The notes: generated by a model from the sequence alone, not told the origin. A DNA stretch of 10,044 bases from an uncultured Prevotella sp. (GCA_900557255.1 USSA01000105.1:1-10044), one strand, 5' to 3'; shown: positions 1-7,400, counted from the first letter of the stretch. Numbers and translations are program-made.

Positions 1-1457
1 CTGGTATGATGGCTAACCTGGCATTGCTCGTCAATGTATTCTTCACGCTGGGTATCCTGACGTCCTTCCAGGCGGCTCTGACGTTACCAGGTCTTGCCGG
101 TATGGTCTTGTCTCTGGGTACTGCCGTGGATGCCAACGTGCTTATATATGAGCGTATCAAGGAGGAGCTCCGCTCTGGCAAGGGTATGAAGCAGGCTGTA
201 GCTGCTGGTTATGGTAATGCTTTCTCAGCTATCTTCGACTCTAACTTGACTTCTTTGATTACAGGTGTTATCCTGTTGACTACCGGTACAGGTCCTATCC
301 GTGGTTTCGCTACTACCTGGATTATCGGTATCGTTGTATCGTTCTTCACAGCTGTGTTCCTGACACGTCTGGTTTATGACTATAAGTTGAACCACGATAA
401 GTGGATGCACTGCAAGTTTGATACTCCAGTTTCTCACAACCTGATGCAGGGCAAGAAGTATAAGATCATGTCTATGTACAAGACTACCTTCACCGTAGCA
501 ATTGTTGCTGCAGTTGTGTTCATTGGTAGCTTCTTTGTTCGTGGCTTGAGTAAGAGTATCGACTTCACTGGTGGTCGTAACTATGTGGTACAGTTCGAGA
601 ATCCTGTAGAGCCTGAGCAGATCCGTACCGTTCTTGGCGATGCATTCGTCAATGCAGACGGCACCAAGGCAACTACTGGCGCTATCGCTATCGGTACAGA
701 TGGCAAGACCATCCGTGTATCTACCAACTATATGATTGAGAGCAACAGTCCAACTGTTGATGATGAGGCTGAGACCATCCTCTATAACGCCTTGAAGAAG
801 GCCAACCTGATATCTCAGAAGAGTGTTGAGGCATTCAAGAACCCAGACGTTCGTCAGGGTGGTTCTATCATCAGTAGTACAAAGGTAGGTCCTTCTGTGG
901 CTAAGGATATCACGATGGGTGCTATCTATAGTGTGCTCTTCGCCTTGATTGCTATCTTCCTCTACATCCTGATACGTTTCCGCAACGTGGCCTTCTCTGT
1001 AGGTTCTACTGTAGCTTTGGCATTCGATGCCTTGACAGTAGTCGGTTTCTACTCACTCCTGTGGGGTCTCGTTCCATTCTCATTGGAGATTGACCAGACC
1101 TTCATCGGTGCTATCCTGACCGTGGTAGGTTACTCTATCAACGATAAGGTGGTTGTGTTCGACCGTATCCGTGAGAACTTGAAGTTGCATCCTAAGGGCG
1201 ACCGTCAGCAGCTCTTCAATGCATCTATCAATGAGACATTGGCTCGTACCATCAATACATCTACATCTACATTGCTCGTGTTGCTCTGTATCTTCATCCT
1301 CGGTGGTGACAGCATCCGCAGCTTCTCATTCGCAATGATCCTGGGTGTTGTATTCGGTACATTGTCATCTATCTTCATTGCATCTCCAATGGCTTACATC
1401 GTTCTTGGTCGTAAGATTAAGGAAGGACCAGCTGGGGAGGTTGCAGAAGTTAAGTAA
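1..1457 (+). CDS. secDF: SecDF fusion protein translocase subunit (3' part)
   Basis: This is the C-terminal ~484 residues of a SecD-SecF fusion, the accessory inner-membrane component of the Sec translocon that uses proton flow to help pull exported proteins across the membrane. The frame is open through the window's left edge (first complete codon at 3-5), so the start lies outside. Counting from the ATG at 6, the SecD part shows its conserved membrane motif GTAVDANVLIYERIKEEL at about 38-55, followed by two hydrophobic segments (about 80-120). SecF begins with a membrane segment near 160-178, then the SecF signature SIDFTGG (about 184-190), a periplasmic domain to about 300, and five further hydrophobic stretches. 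The second SecF signature, SINDKVVVFDRIREN, is near 379-393 and carries the Asp/Arg residues linked to proton transport. Fused SecDF is usual in Bacteroidota. The stop is TAA at 1455-1457, followed by two hairpins. Identification is firm; only the N-terminal half is unseen. Confidence 0.96.
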   Translation, partial: GMMANLALLVNVFFTLGILTSFQAALTLPGLAGMVLSLGTAVDANVLIYERIKEELRSGKGMKQAVAAGYGNAFSAIFDSNLTSLITGVILLTTGTGPIRGFATTWIIGIVVSFFTAVFLTRLVYDYKLNHDKWMHCKFDTPVSHNLMQGKKYKIMSMYKTTFTVAIVAAVVFIGSFFVRGLSKSIDFTGGRNYVVQFENPVEPEQIRTVLGDAFVNADGTKATTGAIAIGTDGKTIRVSTNYMIESNSPTVDDEAETILYNALKKANLISQKSVEAFKNPDVRQGGSIISSTKVGPSVAKDITMGAIYSVLFALIAIFLYILIRFRNVAFSVGSTVALAFDALTVVGFYSLLWGLVPFSLEIDQTFIGAILTVVGYSINDKVVVFDRIRENLKLHPKGDRQQLFNASINETLARTINTSTSTLLVLLCIFILGGDSIRSFSFAMILGVVFGTLSSIFIASPMAYIVLGRKIKEGPAGEVAEVK

Positions 1458-1472
1458 TCAGAACCTCTTCAT

Positions 1473-1508
1473 TCTTTCTCTGTCCGATGTATGTCGGATA
1501 GAGAAAGA
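1473..1508 (+). other. 16-bp hairpin just after secDF
   Basis: Arms 1473-1488 and 1493-1508 pair over 16 bp with a 4-nt loop (GTAT). All pairs are Watson-Crick except two G-U wobbles (1482/1499 and 1488/1493). It starts 15 nt after the secDF stop. No T-run follows, so it is not a classic intrinsic terminator. It may protect the 3' end of the secDF message or act together with the next hairpin. Confidence 0.6.
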
Positions 1509-1530
1509 TACTGGAAAGAATATAAAAATA

Positions 1531-1574
1531 ATAAAGGTCGCTTCCTGATTGTCAGGAGCGACCTTTATTGTTTT
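1531..1574. terminator. Probable bidirectional intrinsic terminator between secDF and tRNA-Arg
   Basis: Arms 1531-1548 and 1552-1568 form a long stem (ATAAAGGTCGC pairing with GCGACCTTTAT, continuing inward with one bulged T) and a 3-nt loop. Rightward it is followed by TGTTTT, which would end secDF transcription. Read leftward, the flank is TATTTTTATA, so it can also end transcription of the tRNA gene arriving from the minus strand. Confidence 0.75.
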
Positions 1575-1603
1575 ATCATCTCTGGAATGATAAGGAAAGT
1601 ACG

Positions 1604-1675
1604 TGGTCCCACCGAGAATCGAACTCGGATCAAAGGTTTAGGAAACCTCCGTTCTATCCGTTAAACTATAGGACC
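1604..1675 (-). tRNA. tRNA-Arg (anticodon CCU)
   Basis: Read on the minus strand, a complete 72-nt cloverleaf can be folded by eye. The acceptor stem is GGTCCTA/TGGGACC with one G-U pair. The D-arm is GTTT/GAAC. The anticodon stem is GAGGT/ACCTT with loop TTCCTAA, giving anticodon CCT (plus-strand 1640-1642), which reads the arginine codon AGG. The variable loop is 4 nt. The T-arm is CCGAG-TTCGATT-CTCGG. The discriminator base is A (plus-strand T at 1604). CCA is not encoded and would be added after transcription. A consensus promoter lies 15 bp upstream, and a T-flanked hairpin lies downstream at 1531-1568. Confidence 0.95.
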
Positions 1676-1690
1676 ATTGTAAACTGACTG

Positions 1691-1721
1691 CAAAGATACA
1701 TCAAATCATTGACAATACAAA
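1691..1721 (-). promoter_or_regulatory. Bacteroidota-type promoter for tRNA-Arg
   Basis: On the minus strand, TTTG (plus 1718-1721) is separated by 19 bp from TATCTTTG (plus 1691-1698). This matches the Bacteroidota housekeeping sigma consensus TTTG-N19/20-TAnnTTTG at every fixed base. Transcription would start near 1687, leaving a leader of roughly ten nucleotides before the mature tRNA. Confidence 0.85.
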
Positions 1722-1731
1722 ATAAAATGTT

Positions 1732-2739
1732 ATGTTTTTCACTCTCATCTTATCAAGTTTCCTCACTTTTGTGGAGTTGAACTGCGAAAACCTCTTCGAT
1801 ACGAAGCATGATTCGCTGAAGAATGACTATGAATTCCTGCCACAGAGCAGTTACAAGTGGACGCCTTATCGCTATTGGCGCAAGCTGGCAAATCTTTCCA
1901 AGACTATAGTAGCTTTGGGTTATGAAGATTTGTCGCTTGTTGGTACCGCCTCCCCAGATAATCCTTCAAGACCCTCGGAGAAGTCCTGGCATGTTCCCGA
2001 TTTTGTGGCGCTTTGCGAAGTGGAGAACGATAGTGTGCTGTTTGATTTAACCCGGCGTTCAGCTCTTCGCGGTGTGAATTATGATTATGTGATGACCGAT
2101 TCGCCTGATGAACGGGGCATAGATGTGGCTTTGCTTTATCAGCCATCTTCTTTTGCGCTTATACAGTTCCGGTCCATCCGCATCAAACCGCTGCCTGATA
2201 CTCGTCCTACGAGAGATATTCTCTACGCTTCGGGGCGGATTATGAATGATGATACGCTCCATGTCTTTGTATTGCATGCGCCTAGCCGGCGTGGCGGCGA
2301 ACAGGTTTCGCGTCCCTACCGCCTGCAGGTAGCCAGCCAGTTGGCTTCTGCTGTAGATTCTATCTATGCGCTCAATGATAGTGCAAGGATTATCGTAGCC
2401 GGCGATTTCAACGATTATTCCGATTCTCCGGCTCTTCGTTATCTTTATCAGCATCACCTTATTAATATATCTGTTGGCGTCAAAGGCTCTCATGGTGCCA
2501 AGGCTACTTATCGCTGGCATGGAGATTGGCGAAGTCTTGACCAGATTCTCTTCAGTCCTTCGCTTTCCCGACTTAAGATGAGTTGTCAGATAGGAGATTT
2601 GCCATTCCTCTTAGAAGATGATGAGAAATATGGCGGAAAGAAACCTTTCCGCACCTATCTCGGTCCACGATATTTGGGTGGATACAGCGATCATCTTCCG
2701 CTTGTTGCCAAGTTTAAGATAGAGGGTGGATATGAATAA
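1732..2739 (+). CDS. Endonuclease/exonuclease/phosphatase (EEP) family protein
   Basis: A 335-residue protein with all core motifs of the EEP superfamily (DNase I / exonuclease III / phosphodiesterase fold), metal-dependent enzymes that cleave phosphoester bonds. Visible motifs are ELNCENLFD at 15-23 (first strand, metal-binding Asn), CEVEND at 95-100 (catalytic Glu96), RGIDVALLY at 128-136, LHAPSRRGGE at 181-190 (catalytic His182), AGDFNDYSDSPA at 223-234 (Asp225/Asn227), LDQIL at 269-273, and YSDHLPL at 318-324 (Asp320/His321). A hydrophobic stretch (2-13) precedes the domain and could be a signal or anchor, but it runs straight into the first core strand, so export is uncertain. The ATG at 1732 is the first in frame after the TAA at 1723. 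The ATG at 1727 is in another frame. No Bacteroidota promoter was found between it and the divergent tRNA. Substrate (nucleic acid, lipid or small phosphoester) cannot be told from sequence. Confidence 0.9.
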   Translation: MFFTLILSSFLTFVELNCENLFDTKHDSLKNDYEFLPQSSYKWTPYRYWRKLANLSKTIVALGYEDLSLVGTASPDNPSRPSEKSWHVPDFVALCEVENDSVLFDLTRRSALRGVNYDYVMTDSPDERGIDVALLYQPSSFALIQFRSIRIKPLPDTRPTRDILYASGRIMNDDTLHVFVLHAPSRRGGEQVSRPYRLQVASQLASAVDSIYALNDSARIIVAGDFNDYSDSPALRYLYQHHLINISVGVKGSHGAKATYRWHGDWRSLDQILFSPSLSRLKMSCQIGDLPFLLEDDEKYGGKKPFRTYLGPRYLGGYSDHLPLVAKFKIEGGYE

Positions 2740-2781
2740 AAAAACAGGTATGCTCAGATTTTTTACTGAACATACCTGTTT
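2734..2781 (-). terminator. Intrinsic terminator of fabI
   Basis: An 11-bp perfect stem (2742-2752 with 2771-2781, AAACAGGTATG/CATACCTGTTT) is extended inward by TCAG/CTGA (2754-2757 with 2766-2769). Read leftward it is followed directly by TTTTTTTATT, the usual T-run, 33 nt beyond the fabI stop. Read rightward the flank is GTATATTAG, poor for termination. It is therefore best assigned to fabI, although it may also mark the 3' end of the convergent EEP gene. The T-run overlaps the stop codon of that gene on the opposite strand. Confidence 0.8.
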
Positions 2782-2814
2782 GTATATTAGTGAGTTTTTT
2801 TCTCTTCTGCCTGA

Positions 2815-3672
2815 TTATCCGTAGATAACATTACCTTTCTCATCCTCATAAGGAGTCATATCCTTAGCATACTGGTTCATGGCACGGAGGCTCATACCCA
2901 TTGATGAGAAACCACCATCGTGGAAGAGGTTCTGCATAGTCACCTTGCGGGTGAAGTCAGAGAACATCATCACGCAGTAGTTAGCGCAATCCTCAGCTAC
3001 GGCGTTTCCGAGTGGAGACATCTTGTCGGCGAAGTCCATCATGTTCTCGATATCCTTGATACCCTTACCTGCTGTTGTAGCTGTAGGGCTCTGAGAGATG
3101 GTGTTGATGCGCACGTGCTTCTCACGACCATAGATGTAACCGAAGCTGCGGGCGATACTTTCGAGCATGCTCTTGGCATCAGCCATATCGTTGTAACCGA
3201 AGAATGTACGCTGAGAAGCTACGTATGTGAGAGCTACTACAGAACCCCACTCGTTGATAGCATCCAACTTCTTGGCTACCTGCAACATCTTGTGGAAAGA
3301 GATAGCAGAGATGTCCAATGTCTTGTTCAGGAAGTTGTAGTCGAGGTCATCGTATGTACGATGCTTGCGAACGTTAGGGCTCATAGCTACAGAGTGGAGC
3401 ACGAAGTCGATTTTGCCACCGAGTTTCTCCTGAGCCTCTGTGAATACCTTTTCCAAGTCTTCTACGCTAGTCGCATCAGCTGCGATGATAGGAGCGTTGA
3501 TCTGTTCAGCGAGCTTATCCAGCGTACCCATACGCAAAGCCATAGCTGTATTACTAAGTGCGATAGTAGCACCCTCTTCAGCAGCCTTTACAGCTACTTT
3601 CCAAGCGATTGATTCCTCATTGAGTGCACCGAAGATGATGCCACGCTTGCCTTTTAACAAATTGTGAGTCAT
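2815..3672 (-). CDS. fabI: Enoyl-[acyl-carrier-protein] reductase (NADH), FabI type
   Basis: FabI catalyses the last step of each fatty-acid elongation cycle, reducing trans-2-enoyl-ACP with NAD(P)H in the cytoplasm. The 285-residue protein is a short-chain dehydrogenase/reductase of the FabI class. It shows the nucleotide-binding region GIIFGALNEESIAW (11-24, the FabI variant with Ser-Ile-Ala), AADAT (64-68) near the adenine pocket, HSVAMSP (93-99), and the active-site pattern Tyr150-x9-Tyr160-x6-Lys167 within TYVASQRTFFGYNDMADAK, the same spacing as Tyr146/Tyr156/Lys163 of E. coli FabI. The substrate-loop region RINTISQSPTATTAGKGI follows. It is about 20 residues longer than the E. coli enzyme. 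The ATG start (complement of 3670-3672) lies ~110 nt inside a transcript predicted from the promoter at 3787-3818. No Shine-Dalgarno is evident, which is common in this phylum. The gene is convergent with the EEP gene and divergent from susC, and appears monocistronic. Confidence 0.95.
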   Translation of the reverse strand: MTHNLLKGKRGIIFGALNEESIAWKVAVKAAEEGATIALSNTAMALRMGTLDKLAEQINAPIIAADATSVEDLEKVFTEAQEKLGGKIDFVLHSVAMSPNVRKHRTYDDLDYNFLNKTLDISAISFHKMLQVAKKLDAINEWGSVVALTYVASQRTFFGYNDMADAKSMLESIARSFGYIYGREKHVRINTISQSPTATTAGKGIKDIENMMDFADKMSPLGNAVAEDCANYCVMMFSDFTRKVTMQNLFHDGGFSSMGMSLRAMNQYAKDMTPYEDEKGNVIYG

Positions 3673-3786
3673 TGTTATCTTAATACTTTTGTTTATACTA
3701 ACGACAATCCCCTACATATATCATTCTCTCTATATATAATAAGGTGTAAAACCACTTTGTTTTGTTCTAGTCGTTGAAATCGTGCG

Positions 3787-3818
3787 CAAAATTACGAAAA
3801 ATGTGCAATATACCCAAA
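3787..3818 (-). promoter_or_regulatory. Bacteroidota-type promoter for fabI
   Basis: On the minus strand, TTTG (plus 3815-3818) is followed after 20 bp by TAATTTTG (plus 3787-3794), a full match to TTTG-N19/20-TAnnTTTG. The predicted start near 3783 gives a leader of about 110 nt before the fabI ATG. I found no recognisable riboswitch in that leader. Confidence 0.8.
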
Positions 3819-3990
3819 TTTTTTAACTAAAAAGTGTCGTAAACGTTTTCTTTTTTGTGGTATGTCAAGTATTCCGCTCCCTGCAGTCAGTATGATATTC
3901 TATTTATTCTTTGCAGATAATAAGTCTGAAACAGATATATCTTATGCTTATAGATAACGTATCCGTTGGCCTGAGGAATTAGATTTGTAG

Positions 3991-4122
3991 GGTTCCTGAC
4001 ATATGTCAACAAGGTTCCTGACATATGCCAACAAGGTTCCTGACATATGCCAACAGAGTTCCTGACATATGTCAACAAGGTTCCTGACATATGCCAACAG
4101 AGTTATTGACATATGTCAGCAA
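3991..4122. repeat. Six-copy 22-bp tandem repeat with embedded palindrome
   Basis: Six contiguous 22-bp units start at 3991, 4013, 4035, 4057, 4079 and 4101. Each begins with (G/A)GTTCCTGACATATG, then TCAACA or CCAACA, and ends in A or G. The sixth unit is degenerate (ATT for CCT, TCAGC for TCAAC). Units 1, 4 and 6 contain the perfect 12-bp palindrome TGACATATGTCA. Units 2, 3 and 5 have TGACATATGCCA, one base off symmetry. The period is close to two helical turns, so the palindromes would lie on about the same face of the DNA. No spacers separate the units. Function is unknown: a cluster of regulator-binding sites or a neutral intergenic repeat are both possible. Confidence 0.95.
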
Positions 4123-4133
4123 CCTTGTTGGCA
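4092..4133. repeat. Nested inverted repeat closing the tandem array
   Basis: TGCCAACA at 4092-4099 (unit 5) is perfectly inverted as TGTTGGCA at 4126-4133, just outside the last unit. The interior holds the palindrome TGACATATGTCA at 4107-4118. The segment 4121-4132 (AACCTTGTTGGC) is the exact reverse complement of the unit-2/unit-3 junction, so the array ends with part of a unit in opposite orientation. Confidence 0.75.
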
Positions 4134-4176
4134 ACTGCCGGCAACCAAACGGAACTAATTGTTAGAACCGATGAAT

Positions 4177-4228
4177 CGTAGAACTGTGACTATTTAATCT
4201 ATTTGTTCTACGTATTTAAGCAATACGT
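4177..4228. repeat. Two adjoining inverted repeats upstream of susC
   Basis: CGTAGAAC (4177-4184) is perfectly inverted as GTTCTACG (4205-4212) around a 20-bp spacer. Overlapping the second arm, ACGTATT (4210-4216) is inverted as AATACGT (4222-4228) with a 5-nt loop. The two structures share 4210-4212 and are therefore partly exclusive. Neither is followed by a T-run. They could be protein-binding sites or chance. Confidence 0.45.
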
Positions 4229-4299
4229 CTTATCTGGCAGATGCCTGTATAGATAACTTAAGAACCTTCTTATTTCTGTTCTTACAAATTATAGCCTTA

Positions 4300-4328
4300 T
4301 TGCTGCAAAAATATTCTTTTTGTTGCAA
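4300..4328. repeat. Paired TTGC-TGCAA motifs upstream of the susC promoter
   Basis: TTGCTGCAA at 4300-4308 and TTGTTGCAA at 4320-4328 are near-identical, spaced 20 bp start to start. Together they also form an imperfect inverted repeat (arms 4300-4311 and 4317-4328, two mismatched positions). They lie 67 bp upstream of the susC TTTG element, a plausible place for an activator site, but no known operator is recognised. Confidence 0.35.
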
Positions 4329-4395
4329 TATGACATGGTAGAAGTGTTAAAAACAGACTTTTTTATGTGTGTTATTAAATTTTTCTTTCAAAATA

Positions 4396-4427
4396 TTTGC
4401 AAATATCCGAAAAATAATCTAATTTTG
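4396..4427 (+). promoter_or_regulatory. Bacteroidota-type promoter for susC-susD
   Basis: TTTG (4396-4399), a 20-bp spacer and TAATTTTG (4420-4427) match the phylum's housekeeping consensus at every fixed base. Transcription would start near 4431, giving a leader of about 45 nt to the susC ATG at 4478. A full-consensus promoter on a nutrient transporter operon suggests the operon is readily transcribed. Confidence 0.85.
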
Positions 4428-4477
4428 CAGCCGATTATTATAAATTTATAAATTATTATCTAATAAAGAGAGAGATT

Positions 4478-7400
4478 ATGTTTAAAAGAATCGCTTTATT
4501 TGTGGGGGGGCAATTCTCAGTTGTGGAGTAGCCTTTGCCCAAACATCTGTTACCGGTAAGGTAGTAGCTTCAGAGGATGGTGAGCCTGTCATTGGCGCAT
4601 CAATCAAAGTAGCTGGTACTAATACGGGTACTGTTACGGACGTCGATGGAAACTTCAGTTTGAATGTTCCAGCCGGCTCCAAGTTGGAGATTACCTATAT
4701 AGGTATGAATCCACAAACTGTTAAAGCAAGTTCTAACATGAAGATTGCTTTGACTTCTGATAACAAATCCTTGGATGAGGTGATTGTTACAGGTTATGGT
4801 AACTTCAAGAAATCCTCATTTACAGGTGCTGCTGCTTCCATGTCAACAGCTAAGTTGAGTGATGTTCCTTCACTTTCTGTTGAAGATAAGCTTTCTGGTA
4901 ATATCCCAGGAGTTTCTATTTCTTCTTTCTCTGGTCAGCCAGGTGCAATGAACTATATCCGTATTCGTGGTATGGGTTCTATCAATGCAGGTAACGATCC
5001 ATTGATCGTAATCGATGGTACTCCAATGAATTCGGGTAACTTGAGTGGTTTCAATGATGGTGAGAAAGGAAATGGTTACAATGGTTCTGGTACCAATGCA
5101 CTTTCTACATTGAACAGTAATGATATTGAGTCTATCACGGTTATCAAGGATGCTGCTGCAGCTTCTTTGTATGGTTCACGTGCAGCCAATGGTGTGCTTG
5201 TTATCACAACCAAGAGTGGTAGTGCAGGTAAGACCCAGGTTGATTTCCGTAGCGACTGGGGTTTCTCTAATATGGCTATCAACTATCGCCCTACATTGAG
5301 TGGTGATGATCGTCGTGCCTTGATTTATCAGGGTTTAAAGAACTATGCTTGGGACAATGTTGATGGAACAACTGATGCTTCTGCAACCGCTTTTGCTGAT
5401 GCCAAAATTGATGATTATGCAGCAAAACCTGAAAATGGTTGGGCTAATTGGCGTGACGCTCTCTTCAAAAATGGTTCTAACCAGAACTATCAGGCAAGTG
5501 TAACTGGCGGTAATGACAAGACAAAGTTCTATGCATCTTTGTCATATGCAAATCAAAAAGGTATAGTAGAACGTTCTGGTTTGGAGCGTATGACTGGTAA
5601 TGCAAATGTTTCTCATCATTTTGGTAAGTTCAAGTTGGAGGCTAGCACTATGATATCATCTATGCATCAGAACTCTGCCATGGATGGTGGCGCTTCTTTT
5701 GCTGGTGCCATCTCAAGTGCAGTATGGTTCCTCGGCCCTTCTAATGCTATCTATGACAAGAATGGTAATTTGCTGACAGAGACAGATGGTGCTTATAACA
5801 ATGGTTATAACCCTATTTATGAGAACCAGCACATGTCTGATAAAACCAATACGACACGTTCTTACAGCACCTTGGCTCTCGAATGGAACATTTGGGACAA
5901 CTTGAAGTTGCGTGAGAAGGTAGCTTACGACTACATCAACTCTACCGAGGATGTGCTTTGGGACAAATTCTGTGGTAATGGTTCTAAATCAAATGGTGTG
6001 ATGCAGCGTACTTACAATGAGTGGACAACTATGAACACTCAGACACAGTTGACATACAATAAGTCTTTTGGTGCCCACAATGTGGATGCTTTGCTTGGTT
6101 TCGAGACAGAGGCATGGCATAACAACAACTCATACGCTTCCGGTACAGACTACCCTGGCAACTTGTATGAGTTCGCTAACTCTGGCGATACCTCTATGCA
6201 GAGTTACAAGTATGACTCAAAGATGACTTCTTTCTTGGGTCGTGTCAACTACAACTATAACGATTTGTATTATGCTGGTGTAAGTTATCGTCGTGATGGT
6301 AGTTCTCGTATGGCACGTGAGAATCGTTGGGGTTCGTTCTGGTCTGTATCTGGTGCTTGGCGCTTTGGTGCAGAAAAGTTCATGGATTCTATCAAGGATA
6401 TATTGAGCGATGGTAAGATTCGTGTATCTTATGGTGTGAACGGAACTCTTCCATCTGGCTTGTATAGTTACATGAACCTTTATAAGTATGGTGAGTACTA
6501 CAATGGTAGCAATGGTATGGGTATCATTGGTGTAGCCAACAAGGACTTGAAGTGGGAGCAGAACAAGGCTTGGAACTTTGGTCTTGACTTGACATTCCTC
6601 AACCGTATTTCTGTAACATTAGATTACTACGTTCGTAATACATCCAATTTGATTATGAATCGTCCTATCTCAATGATTCCAGGTTACTATGATGATTCTT
6701 CTCTGTTGGCTACCATGGCTCAGAATGTAGGTTCTATGCGTAACCAAGGTATTGAGGTGACCATTTCTTCTACCAACATTCAGAAGAAGGACTTCCTTTG
6801 GACTACTTCTCTGAACTTTGGTCATAACTCCAACAAGGTAACAGAGTTGACAGGTGATGATGACAAGATTATCAGCGGTGCCATGATTCATCAGGTAGGT
6901 AAGCCTTACTATTCTTACTATATGTATGAGTATGCAGGTGTTGACCCTGAGACAGGTTTGGAGAGCTATTACATCAATGATGGAACTGAGAATGCTCGCA
7001 AGACCACTACTAATGTAGCTGAGGCAAACAAGACTATTGTTGGTCATCATGAGCCAACACTTGAGGGCGGTTTGTCTAACTTCATCAAGTGGAAGTTTAT
7101 CGACTTCAACTTTACTTTGACCTATAAGTTGGGCGGTGACTCTTACGATGCTGCTACTTGGTTGCACGATAATGGTGGTAGATTCGCCCTCCGTGGAGCA
7201 ATCCCTTCTTACTATAAGTTGGAGGATATGTGGCAGAAGCCAGGCGATAATAATGCTAAGTTGCCTAAGTTCCAGGCTGGTTATGGTAAGGGTGTGGTGT
7301 CTTCTCGCTGGTTGATGCCTAACGATTATCTTCGCTTGAAGAACCTTACCTTAGGTTTCTCTGCTCCACAGGAGTGGGTTCGTAATCTCGGTATTACCAA

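Larger units (their letters stand above)
3673..4477. other. 805-bp non-coding interval between divergent fabI and susC
   Basis: I see no credible gene here. Open frames are short and AT-rich or built from the tandem repeat. The interval holds the fabI leader and promoter (3673-3818), a stretch with nothing recognisable (3819-3990), the 22-bp tandem array (3991-4122) and its inverted tail (to about 4133), small inverted repeats (4177-4228), a pair of similar TTGC/TGCAA motifs (4300-4328), and the susC promoter and leader (4396-4477). The distance between array and promoter is about 270 bp. An unrecognised small RNA cannot be excluded. Confidence 0.7.

Noticed and set aside
2920..3612. Long plus-strand open frame opposite fabI
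   Set aside because: It is the antisense shadow of a clearly identified gene, its translation resembles no family, and it has no promoter.
3887..4090. Minus-strand open frame encoding a repetitive peptide across the tandem array
   Set aside because: The peptide repeats only because three 22-bp units make 66 nt, and all frames of such an array are similar. There is no start context and no protein-like composition outside the repeat.
3991..4122. CRISPR array
   Set aside because: The 22-bp units are contiguous with no unique spacers, and no cas gene is present.
3991..4122. Plasmid iterons / replication origin
   Set aside because: The unit length fits iterons, but the surrounding genes (secDF, tRNA, fabI) are chromosomal, no Rep gene is visible, and no DnaA box cluster was recognised.
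4492..4531. susC signal peptide as a lipoprotein signal (Ile-Leu-Ser-Cys)
   Set aside because: The corrected sequence continues to a better signal peptidase I site (AFA before Gln). SusC barrels are not normally lipidated, and Leu at -2 is a poor lipobox.
6670..7167. Minus-strand open frame inside susC
   Set aside because: It is an antisense frame within a strongly coding beta-barrel region with no protein-like motifs.
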